Shown here in pieces: positions 48,101 to 55,568 of a stretch of 64,000 nt of DNA. Both the position numbers and the translations under genes were made by a program. Where the stretch lies: contig NZ_CP072610.1 of NCBI RefSeq assembly GCF_021029445.1, positions 2,108,001-2,172,000 on the forward strand. The letters run 5' to 3'. The notes under the pieces are model-generated. The model saw only the letters and a program-made list of their open reading frames with translations. It did not search any database and was not told the DNA's origin. Each line of letters opens with the position of its first letter. Within the stretch, counting starts at the first letter, position 1. The DNA is from Pseudomonas wenzhouensis (GTDB lineage Bacteria > Pseudomonadota > Gammaproteobacteria > Pseudomonadales > Pseudomonadaceae).

Positions 48101-48130
48101 TTAAAAGTGCTGTACAGCGGTGGCTTTTAG
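42164..48130 (+). CDS. Giant helicase: DrmA/DrmB-like with C-terminal S24 peptidase domain
   Basis: 1988 residues. A DEAD/DEAH-type core: ATGTGSGKTES near 107, VFDEAHTF near 265, TPTLEMGVNIGS near 1043, QRAGRAGR near 1070. Several Cys pairs (about 519, 590, 632, 960) suggest zinc sites. A DUF1998/MZB-like region ends with CPSACESSCVDCLQHF near 1615. A restriction-fold-like patch follows (RPDVYFHEP, VCIYLDG near 1709). Last comes a LexA-type domain: VPLVGLQVAAG with Ala-Gly at about 1846, Ser in GRSMEPLVPDGSY about 40 residues on, and Lys in YTLKVYS about 45 further. In DISARM, DrmA and DrmB are separate; here one protein covers both. I do not know a characterised protein with this peptidase tail. 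Confidence 0.83.
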   Translation: MLNPITYTEDVVSDFLRYQLSTYAFADEGLYRQMRELLNLEHTRNTPLMKGPFISLSRTFMKGASLEQLVKEGVLHPHIRQLSPYPGAYLHQEKAFRSIKAGRTTLVATGTGSGKTESFLLPIISRCLQLRDDGAEAGVTAVIVYPMNALAEDQLQRMRELLVGTGVTFGMYVGKTPRTEADINGVRLAPGSTVADYRSKLQQMQQQKMDVALHPAEERVSREAMRTPGQQPRILLTNVKQLELLLTRQQDLELFDNARLEFMVFDEAHTFTGAGGAETACLIRRLRAYCGKDENSTTCIATSATIADPLRGIEAGREFASRFFGVDGQHVELIGEAYEEDIWGEPRSVSAPFNGDQAMQLKTVLEMLGTLDRPEVEPAALQAFRIWFQTTSGMRMAGDNWREALNQWLSHNEVVFQIAEVLRRPRAVATLLEDLNEKLGRPITEEEILIWLALGAAARNGDRPLLRPVVHGFVRGVSGAVVTFEEGQGQPARLWLSAEDALAATDGRDPELKAFPLSSCTTCGQHYFEHGLEDFDYTGDSPGGGSAEGKNRVWRSQDIPLGGVRAVSLDHQVGSDGEEEPARTEVLFVCRYCGTTHDRQAAECVGCGRNKTLKALHFVQQKDEHIGRLTRCVSCGAHGRRVTGSYREPARPVRATGVADVHVLAQSMIHRAERKRLLVFADNRQDAAFQAGWMQDRSRRYRLRELIYKKLRQGQVSVSDLVLWLDRFLDADDELSRALIPEVWRVEPKSEASLAHAEERKWFLRAQVLRELTLGARQSTGLEPLGRLKIQYLGLDEAQPTIQKWARALGCSPAELREGIASLLDAARSRRMLFDPVTRMFSKFWLDGEKEVLRGYLPIMRGVPEGLVFERDGQHDKGRIKQWFSTYDSSAKQAAVSWGVDPDHVQSFLDDVWRLCTDELELLTQVQFKGARGNNLPGCHGASQVHVDHMKLVPASGMYRCQTCRRLHARVNPGMTCMAWRCSGKLEFEAENPDNYDLLLLDQEFSMLRAREHSAQIPGPERERIENAFKGESERINTLVCTPTLEMGVNIGSLDAVLMRNVPPLPANYWQRAGRAGRQFRMALDLTYARTTSHDRAYFNEPLKMLEGLVEPPSFNLRNPVMVAKHVNATVLTTLLQMLRSNYLPGQQAAALQEALSVCLPPQIRPYLFSSDGMVRAEPLSVEALSQQISQHQNDLLNAVIKAFHQGWPISDSEVVTRAQLELLIGSFAEQLQGVINRLFQRLQWALGQLERLRKVAAGKGALDADEEALRARCERLVKKLKGEAKRNRSQAEGFDDTNTYGVLAAEGFLPGYGLDTGAVTLTHVAPRHSSDISDWELRRNTALAVREYVPGNLIYANAHKFVPRHFHLVPEEPLVFAVDVASESIQETGPSTKAGSEASSMSVTQIPGVAICDVDAPHHSYISDDEDYRFQMSVAVFAQDQGRHSGGKVYEWGRAELQLKHGLHMRLVNVGAASQVRSGALLGYPMCLVCGASRSAMSSQTELDKFNEHHTERCGRPIQTIAFYAEVVADALVLHDCASQEAAYSVMEALRQGAADVLDMEISDLQVQVIGRPGSESVDALLYDPMPGGSGLLEQLLEHWPDVVAAAKRLAEECPSACESSCVDCLQHFRNSFYHDKLNRHTALEVFNDWGNTLSFAHDLAPVLPDETLTQQPGNHPEQQLVALLKAAGMAAFETERPIQLAGGITTRPDVYFHEPNDQYEGVCIYLDGMSEHLHGNAQTAAKDRQIRQELLNTDYEVIEIQFQELYDKTVMREHMRRIARAVIGKAKAKELAASDYWFDSASSSMVGVATSSGKVLPFKTVTPNDAGFEPYQGCVPLVGLQVAAGAWSKEQDGLLELAEHAEEWVLLVEEKSEPGMFVAQVVGRSMEPLVPDGSYCLFRPVPVGSRQGRKLLIWHAGVADTETGGEYTLKVYSSQKTASDDGEWQHEQITLKPLNPEYEPLVLEPKEEGMVVAVAEFLKVLYSGGF

Positions 48131-48208
48131 TGTGTTCTAAAAAATTAATTGCACGCTTTAGATTTCCAGATATTTGTTTGGGCGTGGCAGTAATGAAAGA
48201 GTGAATTT

Positions 48209-49615
48209 ATGTTGACGTCACTGCGTATACAGAATTTTAAAGCCTGGAAGGATACTGGTGAGATTCGCCTTGCTCCTCTGACGGTGATTTTCGGCGCCAA
48301 CAGTGCTGGCAAGAGTAGCCTCGGTCACTTGCTGTTGGCTCTAAAGCAAACTGTTCTGTCTGCTGACCGAAAGCGGCCTCTTCAGTTGGGTGATGAGAAT
48401 TCGCCGATTGATTTAGGCACCTTTGCTGAGTGCATTCATGAACATGATCTGACAAAGGCTTTGGGCTTTTCCTTGGAGTGGCGTGCGGAACAGCGTCTTG
48501 AAGTGCGTGACCCTCTCAGCCATAGCAAATATGCCGCTGATATTCTGCAGATTGACGTCAGCATGCTGGCGGACAAGCAGGAACAGCCGCAAGTTCATCA
48601 ACTTTGCTACAGGCTTGGAGAGTCTCATGCGCCTAAGTTGGCTCTGCGGTATGCGCTTGATGAAAAAGGTAAATGGAATCTGGATGCAGGTGATTACAAG
48701 TTAGTTCGTACCAGCGGTCGAGCCTGGCCGCTGGATGCTCCAGACAAGTTTTACCGAATCTCAGATCAGAGTCGAGCACGCTTTCAGAATGCTGACTTTC
48801 TTAACGACCTGGCCTTGCAGCTTGAAGCTGCGCTCAACGCGCTCTACTACCTGGGGCCGTTGCGTGAGTATCCACGACGCATTTACACCTGGTCTGGTGA
48901 AACACCGGAGAGTGTCGGACAGAAAGGAGAACTATCGATCCCGGCGCTTCTCGCTGCGCGCGCGCAGGGGCGACTGCTAAATCGGGGGCCAAGGAGACAT
49001 AATGCGCCCTTTGATGAATTTATTGCCAAGTGGCTTGAGGATCTTGGGGTTATCGATAGCTTCAAGGTTCAGTCGGTGGCGGAGGGGCGCAAAGAGTATG
49101 AAGTCTTGGTCAAGACTCATTCCAGCGCCAGCGAAGTCAAGTTAACTGATGTAGGTTTTGGTGTATCGCAAGTGTTGCCTGCATTGGTACAGGCGTTTTA
49201 TTGCCCACCCAACTCGACCGTCTGGATGGAACAGCCTGAAATTCACTTGCATCCGCAGGTTCAGGCCGAACTTGCCGATGTGTTCATCTCTGCGATCCAG
49301 GCTAGGGAAAATGGCAAGTCACGCAACGTACAGTTGATCGTGGAAAGCCACTCAGAACACTTCCTTAATCGCCTGCAGCGCCGGGTTGCCGAAGGCGAGC
49401 TGAGTCCAGAGGATGTAGCGGTGTATTTTTGCCGCCGAGCCGGCGAGGCGACCGAACTGGAGCCTTTGAAGCTCAATCTCTACGGAGAAATCGAGAACTG
49501 GCCGGAAAACTTCTTTGGCGATGAGATGGCCGATATCGCCGGTCGAACCTTGGCAGCGGTCAAACGCATGCAGGAGCAACGCAGGGACGGTGAATATGGC
49601 CAGGCTGGTGATTGA
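48209..49615 (+). CDS. ABC-type ATPase with DUF3696-like tail
   Basis: 468 residues: LRIQNFKAWKDTGEI, Walker A FGANSAGKSSLGHLL near 28-38, signature/Walker B VWMEQPEIHLHPQVQAEL, switch His in IVESHSEHFLNRLQRR, and a C-terminal NWPENFFGDEMADIAGRTLAAV typical of DUF3696 proteins. It resembles the RecF/OLD-type ATPase core without a TOPRIM nuclease. It overlaps the PIN-like gene by 20 bases, which suggests that gene encodes its effector. A 78-base gap separates it from the helicase. Confidence 0.82.
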   Translation: MLTSLRIQNFKAWKDTGEIRLAPLTVIFGANSAGKSSLGHLLLALKQTVLSADRKRPLQLGDENSPIDLGTFAECIHEHDLTKALGFSLEWRAEQRLEVRDPLSHSKYAADILQIDVSMLADKQEQPQVHQLCYRLGESHAPKLALRYALDEKGKWNLDAGDYKLVRTSGRAWPLDAPDKFYRISDQSRARFQNADFLNDLALQLEAALNALYYLGPLREYPRRIYTWSGETPESVGQKGELSIPALLAARAQGRLLNRGPRRHNAPFDEFIAKWLEDLGVIDSFKVQSVAEGRKEYEVLVKTHSSASEVKLTDVGFGVSQVLPALVQAFYCPPNSTVWMEQPEIHLHPQVQAELADVFISAIQARENGKSRNVQLIVESHSEHFLNRLQRRVAEGELSPEDVAVYFCRRAGEATELEPLKLNLYGEIENWPENFFGDEMADIAGRTLAAVKRMQEQRRDGEYGQAGD

Positions 49616-50129
49616 TACTAACGTGCTACTGGTGGCCAACCGGAAGCACGCCGATGTATCTCCCGAGTGCATTGCCGAGTGTGTTCAGGGTTTACAGGCA
49701 GTACAGGCTGGAAAGCATGTAGTGGTGCTGGATGACGGGTATCGGATTCTGGGTGAGTATCAGCACAAGACAAGCCTCAATCCTCCCAAGGGGGTTGGTG
49801 ATGTCTTTCTCAAGTGGCTACTTCGTCATGCCGGCCAACCTATGAATGTTGAAAAGGTCAGCATTACCGAGTCGGCACCGAACGAGTTCGTCGAGTTTCC
49901 GGATGCTGCCTTGCAGGCGATTTTTGACGCCCCGGACCGCAAATTCGCTGCGGTGGCTAATGCCCATCCACTCAAGCCATCGATCTGGCAGGCTGCAGAT
50001 TGCAAATGGCTGGATTGGTGGAAGGCTCTGGCCGCTGCAGGCGTCAAGGTAGAGTTTCTCTGTCCTGACGATGCCTGTCGTTTCTACGCCAAGAAATTTC
50101 CGGGCAAGGAATTGCCTGCATTGCCCTGA
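49596..50129 (+). CDS. PIN-like nuclease paired with the ATPase
   Basis: 177 residues from the ATG at 49596, inside the end of the ATPase gene. MARLVIDTNVLLVANRKHADV has the first PIN acidic residue and its following Asn. GDVFLKWLL and FPDAALQAIFDAPDRKFAAVA supply further acidic residues in the expected order. PIN proteins usually cut RNA. The tight overlap with the ATPase and closeness to an RNA ligase suggest an RNA-directed module. Confidence 0.7.
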   Translation: MARLVIDTNVLLVANRKHADVSPECIAECVQGLQAVQAGKHVVVLDDGYRILGEYQHKTSLNPPKGVGDVFLKWLLRHAGQPMNVEKVSITESAPNEFVEFPDAALQAIFDAPDRKFAAVANAHPLKPSIWQAADCKWLDWWKALAAAGVKVEFLCPDDACRFYAKKFPGKELPALP

Positions 50130-50140
50130 GGGTCGAGATT

Positions 50141-50833
50141 ATGGGTGAGTTTTTCCGCTTTCCTCACACCCCCCACCTGACCTGGCTCGGGACCGAGACC
50201 CCGCGTGACGACAAGGTGCTTGATCCGGTCGAAGCTGAGGCCCTATTGAGGGGTAGCGTGCTAGTGGAGGAAAAGCTGGACGGTGCGAACCTCGGCCTGT
50301 CGCTGGCTGACGATGGGCAGCTGCGGGCGCAGAACCGCGGTCAGTACCTGCAGGATCCGCACTCCGGCCAATTCTCCCGTCTGCAAGCCTGGTTAGCGCA
50401 ACACGGCGAAGCGGTTCGTGCCGTCTTGCGCCCCGAGCTGATTCTGTTCGGTGAGTGGTGTGCGGCGCGCCACTCGCTGGACTATGTAGCATTGCCCGAC
50501 TGGTTTCTTGTATTCGATGTTTATGATCGTAACAAAGGCAAATTCTGGAATTCGAGAAGACGTAATGCTTTAGCCGAGCAGGCAGGCCTAAAGCTTGTTC
50601 CTAAGGTGTTCTTTGGACATACCAGCGTAAAGCAGCTTGTTAAGCAGGTTCAGACCACCCCCAGCCATTATCGTGATGGTTCGTTGGAGGGGCTGGTAAT
50701 CCGCCGCGAATCCGCCGACTGGTGTGAAGCTCGCGCGAAGCTGGTACGCGCCGATTTTACCCAAGCTATCGAGCAGCATTGGCGCCGTCGCGCGATCGAG
50801 TGGAATCGAGTGCAGCATTTAATAGAAAAGTAA
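50141..50833 (+). CDS. ATP-dependent RNA ligase (Rnl2-like)
   Basis: 230 residues of nucleotidyltransferase core: motif I VEEKLDGANLGL with the adenylated Lys near 46, motif III LFGEWCAARHSLDY near 106, motif IV SLEGLVIRR near 182 and motif V ARAKLVRADF near 198. It lacks a C-terminal OB domain, so it is an RNA-type rather than DNA-type ligase. It follows the PIN-like gene by 11 bases. A ligase beside a putative RNase suggests cut-and-repair of RNA, or protection of the host's own RNA; both are inference. Confidence 0.82.
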   Translation: MGEFFRFPHTPHLTWLGTETPRDDKVLDPVEAEALLRGSVLVEEKLDGANLGLSLADDGQLRAQNRGQYLQDPHSGQFSRLQAWLAQHGEAVRAVLRPELILFGEWCAARHSLDYVALPDWFLVFDVYDRNKGKFWNSRRRNALAEQAGLKLVPKVFFGHTSVKQLVKQVQTTPSHYRDGSLEGLVIRRESADWCEARAKLVRADFTQAIEQHWRRRAIEWNRVQHLIEK

Positions 50834-50956
50834 AACTGTAGGGTTGCTGGCCGTGTGTGATCCTGTTTTCGATGGCTTGCGCAACTGGGTGGTTAAGGGC
50901 GGATTTACACGGCCCGCCGATATGGCCAGTTCACAAAGGATTGAGGAACATTGTCC

Positions 50957-52201
50957 ATGGCTAACCCACGCTCTTTGGTGTTCGCCCTTTATAGCCACTG
51001 GCCGGTGGTCGAATGGCTGGTACAGCGCACTCGTGAGATTCCAGCATTTGAATCAGAGCAGGTGCTGGCGCTGATCAGTAAGGTTGATCCAAGCATGCCG
51101 CGAGACGCTCGTGAGAATGTTCTGCGAGCGCTGATCAACACCGAAATTCTTCGCGTGCTCCCCAGGGATGAGCTCCTACAGCTCAATCCATTGGTGCTTG
51201 AATTCGTCCGTGGTCTGAACAGAGAGCATGAGCTTGGGCTATCTGCAGTGCTTCAGGCTCGAGTGCAAGGAATTCGCGATGCTACGGAACACCTGAATGA
51301 GGCGATCGAGAGTAATGACCTGGATCTGCTGCGCCAGTGCGCCGTTCAGCTTACCGAGTTGTTTCGCCAGATTGCCCAGCAGCTGGACCAGGATCGCCAC
51401 GCCATTCTCGAAATCGCCGAGAAAGCCAAGAGCACTGAGGCCCATGTGCCGGCAGAGCGGCGTTACCGTCAAGTGCTGCAGGCCTATGATAATTACATCG
51501 AGCCGATGGCGGAAATGATGGACAGCGGCCCGTCGGGCAGCTTTTACCGATTGTTGGAGGATGCAGAACGGCAGATTGACTACTGCCAGGAGAAACTCGC
51601 TGTTCAGGGCGCGCTTTACACCTTACGTATGCTGGTACGTCAGGCCGGTTTCCAGGTCAAAGAGCTTCGTCGGCTTGGCCGGGAGGTGCTGAAGCAGTGC
51701 AGCGATACGCTTTTACCATTGCGTGAAGAGCTCAGGCGGCATAACAGCCTGTCTGCTGCCGTCAGCCAGCTTCTTGGACAGGTGCGCAAGCGCGGCTTGT
51801 CGCGCACATTCCGCCAACCTGACTTCCCAGTGTGGCGCGCAGAGCGTCCCCGGCGGGTAACGGTTGGCGATGAGGTACTCACCATCATGGCAGAGGGCCT
51901 GGCATATGAGCCTGTGAGTCAGGCCTTCCCCGATGAAGCTCCAGCTGAGTCAGCAACAGAGCTGCAGTTCGTCGATGGTGTCGAGCTGCGCGAGCGCCTG
52001 GCTGCCAGTGGCCCTGTGCCTAGCCTGCTTGACTGGATACGGACGAACTACGCCTACCTGGATGATGCCACTGTCCTGCGCCTTTACCACGAGCTTGTCA
52101 GGGAGCCGGAGTGGGAGTTCCAGCAGGACGACCTGAAGCGCAGTACTGACCTTAATCTGCTGCGCGTGACTCACTATCCTCATGGAATACCCGCACGATG
52201 A
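50957..52201 (+). CDS. jetA: Wadjet subunit JetA
   Basis: 414 residues from the ATG at 50957; a TTG at 50951 with closer GAGGA is an alternative. It is helical and kleisin-like: a winged-helix-like N-terminus (PVVEWLVQRTREIPAFESEQVLALISK), a long helical middle, and a C-terminal winged helix (DWIRTNYAYLDDATVLRLYHELVREPEW). In Wadjet, JetA bridges the SMC-like JetC heads. I cannot tell the subtype: it does not look like the DUF3375 form I associate with type I. It overlaps jetB by 4 bases. Confidence 0.83.
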   Translation: MANPRSLVFALYSHWPVVEWLVQRTREIPAFESEQVLALISKVDPSMPRDARENVLRALINTEILRVLPRDELLQLNPLVLEFVRGLNREHELGLSAVLQARVQGIRDATEHLNEAIESNDLDLLRQCAVQLTELFRQIAQQLDQDRHAILEIAEKAKSTEAHVPAERRYRQVLQAYDNYIEPMAEMMDSGPSGSFYRLLEDAERQIDYCQEKLAVQGALYTLRMLVRQAGFQVKELRRLGREVLKQCSDTLLPLREELRRHNSLSAAVSQLLGQVRKRGLSRTFRQPDFPVWRAERPRRVTVGDEVLTIMAEGLAYEPVSQAFPDEAPAESATELQFVDGVELRERLAASGPVPSLLDWIRTNYAYLDDATVLRLYHELVREPEWEFQQDDLKRSTDLNLLRVTHYPHGIPAR

Positions 52202-52797
52202 ATCAAGCAGCCACACTTCATCTGGACCGTTTGCCGAGCCTTGGCCCGCTGTTCGAGTTGTTCAATGCGGGCAAGTACCTGAATCACATTGCAGAGCCCG
52301 TTCTGTGGGCTGAGCTCGAGAAAGAGCAGGAGCAGTACCAGGAGCTGTTCGGGCGTCTTGGCTTCACACTGCGCGTGGATAGGCGCGGGTTTGCCTGGTT
52401 TCACTTCGACAATGCGAGCAGCAACGTCAGCCGCACCACACGCCAGCTGGCGCTGATTTTTATGCTGCTGTTCGAGTTGAAGGCCGACGAAGGTATGCAC
52501 CTGCACCGCTTCGGTGACTGGATCATTGACCGCGCTGTGCTGGCCAAGCTGCTTGAGCGTGGCCATGACTTGCTTTTGGCCGAGGGGCTAGAGGAAGAGT
52601 CGCTCGTAGGGCTGCTCGATCGTGCTTGTGTATATGGTTTTGCTGAGTCAGCTGCCGGAGGATGGCGGCTACTGCCTGCCGTCTGGAGGTATCTGGACCA
52701 TTTTGTGAAGCTGGCCGGAGAGCAGAACGACGAGCTTGAAGATGGTGTTGATGTGACCGAGGCCATCGAGACCAGCGAAGAGGATGAGCCTGCATGA
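52198..52797 (+). CDS. jetB: Wadjet subunit JetB
   Basis: 199 residues, KITE/MukE-like: AELEKEQEQYQELFGRLGF, then LALIFMLLFELKADEG and ESLVGLLDRACVYGFAE helices, with an acidic tail. It binds JetA in the Wadjet condensin. It overlaps both neighbours by 4 bases, so the operon is translationally coupled. Confidence 0.87.
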   Translation: MNQAATLHLDRLPSLGPLFELFNAGKYLNHIAEPVLWAELEKEQEQYQELFGRLGFTLRVDRRGFAWFHFDNASSNVSRTTRQLALIFMLLFELKADEGMHLHRFGDWIIDRAVLAKLLERGHDLLLAEGLEEESLVGLLDRACVYGFAESAAGGWRLLPAVWRYLDHFVKLAGEQNDELEDGVDVTEAIETSEEDEPA

Positions 52798-55568
52798 TGG
52801 ATTATGGATTTCAGCGGCTGGTGCTGCTTAACAGTGCTGGCTACGAGCGCGCAGAGTTGCCTTTGGATGCGTCTGTATCGCTGGTGGCTCCGAACAATAC
52901 AGGCAAGACCAGTCTGATCAATGCCTTGCAGTTCTTGCTGATCATCGACCGGAGACGAATGGACTTTGGTGCCTACGACGTAGAGCGCAGTCGGCGCTTC
53001 TATTTCCCCAACAACAGCGCCTACATCCTGCTGGAGGTGCTGCTTCCTGAGTCGGGCAGTGTGGTGCTGGGATGTGTTGGCAAGGGTGTCAGCAACGACT
53101 ACGAATACTTCGCTTACCGTGGCCAACTGAACCTCGATGACTACCGGCGCGATGACGGCTGTCTGGTGGCACAACCGCAGCTGCTGAGTCATTTAGCCAC
53201 TCGCGGCTTGCTCGCCCAACGCTATAGCGGTAGCGAGTTCACCAGCATGGTGTATGGCAACAGTCGGCGGGTGCGGGGAGAAAACGGTGACTTCACAATT
53301 TTCCGCCTGGAGCAGGCCCGCCACGCTGAGGTATTCCAGCGGGTGCTCACCCGAACTCTGCGCTTGGACAAGCTGCAATCTAAGGAGGTGAAGGACTACC
53401 TATTGCAGATCTTTCACCGAGATCTTTCGGACGCGGGCATCGACTTCAAGCAGGAGTGGGACAAGGCTTTCTCCGATGTAAATGCCGACCGTGAGCAATA
53501 TCAAGCGGCCCTAAAACAGCTAGAGCGGATCGGCCGCCTCGAAACGCTGCATGAGGAGCGCTTGCAGTTGCGCGGCAAGCTGTTTCACTTCCGGCCGCTG
53601 ATCGATCGGGCGTTACAGGATTGGCAGAGCTATTACCAGTCTCGCTCAGCTGACCTGCAACAGGCCCGCGCCGGCATCGAGCAGGCCGAAGAGCAGCTGC
53701 AACATGACCGGTTAGAGTGGTCAACTGCCCGTGAGCGCAGTCTGCAGACTGAAGCTGCGCTGAAACGCGAGGATGACCGGCAGGCTGAACTGGAGCGCCG
53801 GTTCGCGCTGATCGACCGACGCGAGACGCTGGAGCGTAGCATCGAGCATGCGCGTGCAGCCTACGAGGCCCAGGTTGCGCTCGTTGCCGGAGTACAGGGT
53901 CGAAGCCCCAATGAGATTGTTCGCGATCGCAACAGGGTTACGCAGGACGTGCAGCGGCTCAGTCGCGAAAGAGCAAGCCTGGCGGGCAACCTGTATCAGC
54001 ATCTGCAGCGGGAGTTGAACGCGGAGCAGCTGGCTGCCCTGAACCGGCTGTTCGCACGGGAGGTTATGACGCTGCCGGAGAGCGGCTTCCGTCTCAACGG
54101 CGAGCAACTGCATCAAAGCCTTGAGAAATGGCTCAGCCAGGCTGGCCGCCTTGAACTGCCGGGATTGGATCTGCAGTTGGCTGACCTGCCCGACCAGCAC
54201 TGTCAGCGCAGCGCTGAAGAAATCGATCAGGAGTTGTCTGACCTTCAGCGCCAGCTGGCTCAGGTCGATGAGCAGCTACAGGCTGCGGAGCAAATTCGGG
54301 CCGCTGAGGCACTCAAGCTTGAACGAGAGCATGACTACCAGCAGGCCCAGCGCGAGCTGGAAGCCTTTGACGAGCTCGCCATCTTGCGCGAGCGCGGAGC
54401 TGAACGCGAGCGATCTCTGTTGGACTGCCGGAGCGTCTTGGCTGATTTGGAGGCGAAGCTGAGAGGAGTCCAGGCCGAGGTGCAGCGTCTTCGAGGACAG
54501 CTGGATGGCATACGTAAGCAGCAGGATGAACTCGACGGCCAGCACGGGGAGATCTGTACTGGTCGCGATCGGCGCAGTGATGGCGACCCTGTCTTCAGCT
54601 ATCTGGCTGATCAGCCGCATCACACGTGGGTTGGTGCTGCAGAGCTGGCAATTGAGCGGCTGGCCGAGCACCTGCGCGAGTATCAGCAGGACTGCCGCCG
54701 GCTGCTGACCATCGAAAGTGATGTGCGCGGGCTGCTTGCCGAGCTGCACGCGGGTGGTTTGACCAAGTTCCAGACGGCCGACGATCCGGACGAAGAGATC
54801 CGTCTGATGGTCGAGTTTGGCCGGCATCTGCCCCAGGAGTTTGAGACCATCGAGCGTAAGGCGCGCACAGCCGTGGTCAACGTCACGGCGTGCCTGCGGC
54901 AATTGCGAGGCAGCCTGAACGATTTCAAAGCCAAGATGCGCCAATTCAACCAGCTGATCGGCCGGCGTCGGTTGTCCGACCTTTCGGTATTCAAGATCGA
55001 GCCTGAAGACGAGCGGGAGCTGGTCTGGGCGATCGAGGCGCTTATCAACACAGCGGAGCAGGTGGATTCAGGCCAGAGCTTTGAGCTGTTCGACCACGGA
55101 AGTGTGCTCGATGATGAGAGTCTCACGCGGGCAAAGGCCCTGCTGATCCGAGAGGGTGATGCCCGAGGCGGTCTGGCTGTTGAGCATCTGTTTCGTCTGA
55201 GCTTCATCGTCGGCAAAGAGGGCCAGAAACCTGAGGCCTTTGCTGATATTGATGGCGCAGCCTCCAACGGCACGGTGCTGATGGCAAAGTTGGTAACGGG
55301 GCTGGCGCTACTGCACCAGATGCAGGACAAACGCTATTCGGTTCGGGCTGCCTGCTACTTGGATGAGGCGCTGGCGCTTGATGGGCCAAACCAGACGAGT
55401 TTGATCGACACAGCTGCTGAGTTCGGTTTTGCGCTTATCTTCGCCTCTCCCGCGCCGCTGGCAACCGTTCGTTACTGCGTACCAATCACTCGCCACGGCG
55501 GACACAATCACGTCAGCCGCAAGAATTGGCAGGAGTTGGAGCCGTGCGTGGCGGGGGCTGGTGCGTGA
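52794..55568 (+). CDS. jetC: Wadjet SMC-like ATPase JetC
   Basis: 924 residues: Walker A APNNTGKTSLINALQ near 30-40, long coiled coils (about 250-330, 440-600, 690-760) and a C-terminal head with CYLDEALALDGPNQTSLIDTA. It is MukB/SbcC-like. The motor extrudes plasmid DNA loops so that JetD can cut small circular DNA. It overlaps jetB (ATGATGG) and jetD (GTGA). Confidence 0.92.
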   Translation: MMDYGFQRLVLLNSAGYERAELPLDASVSLVAPNNTGKTSLINALQFLLIIDRRRMDFGAYDVERSRRFYFPNNSAYILLEVLLPESGSVVLGCVGKGVSNDYEYFAYRGQLNLDDYRRDDGCLVAQPQLLSHLATRGLLAQRYSGSEFTSMVYGNSRRVRGENGDFTIFRLEQARHAEVFQRVLTRTLRLDKLQSKEVKDYLLQIFHRDLSDAGIDFKQEWDKAFSDVNADREQYQAALKQLERIGRLETLHEERLQLRGKLFHFRPLIDRALQDWQSYYQSRSADLQQARAGIEQAEEQLQHDRLEWSTARERSLQTEAALKREDDRQAELERRFALIDRRETLERSIEHARAAYEAQVALVAGVQGRSPNEIVRDRNRVTQDVQRLSRERASLAGNLYQHLQRELNAEQLAALNRLFAREVMTLPESGFRLNGEQLHQSLEKWLSQAGRLELPGLDLQLADLPDQHCQRSAEEIDQELSDLQRQLAQVDEQLQAAEQIRAAEALKLEREHDYQQAQRELEAFDELAILRERGAERERSLLDCRSVLADLEAKLRGVQAEVQRLRGQLDGIRKQQDELDGQHGEICTGRDRRSDGDPVFSYLADQPHHTWVGAAELAIERLAEHLREYQQDCRRLLTIESDVRGLLAELHAGGLTKFQTADDPDEEIRLMVEFGRHLPQEFETIERKARTAVVNVTACLRQLRGSLNDFKAKMRQFNQLIGRRRLSDLSVFKIEPEDERELVWAIEALINTAEQVDSGQSFELFDHGSVLDDESLTRAKALLIREGDARGGLAVEHLFRLSFIVGKEGQKPEAFADIDGAASNGTVLMAKLVTGLALLHQMQDKRYSVRAACYLDEALALDGPNQTSLIDTAAEFGFALIFASPAPLATVRYCVPITRHGGHNHVSRKNWQELEPCVAGAGA

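Noticed and set aside
48209..50129. ATPase and PIN-like genes considered as PARIS or an OLD system
   Set aside because: The ATPase lacks a TOPRIM nuclease, and the partner has a PIN-type start rather than the AriB TOPRIM fold, so I left the pair unnamed.
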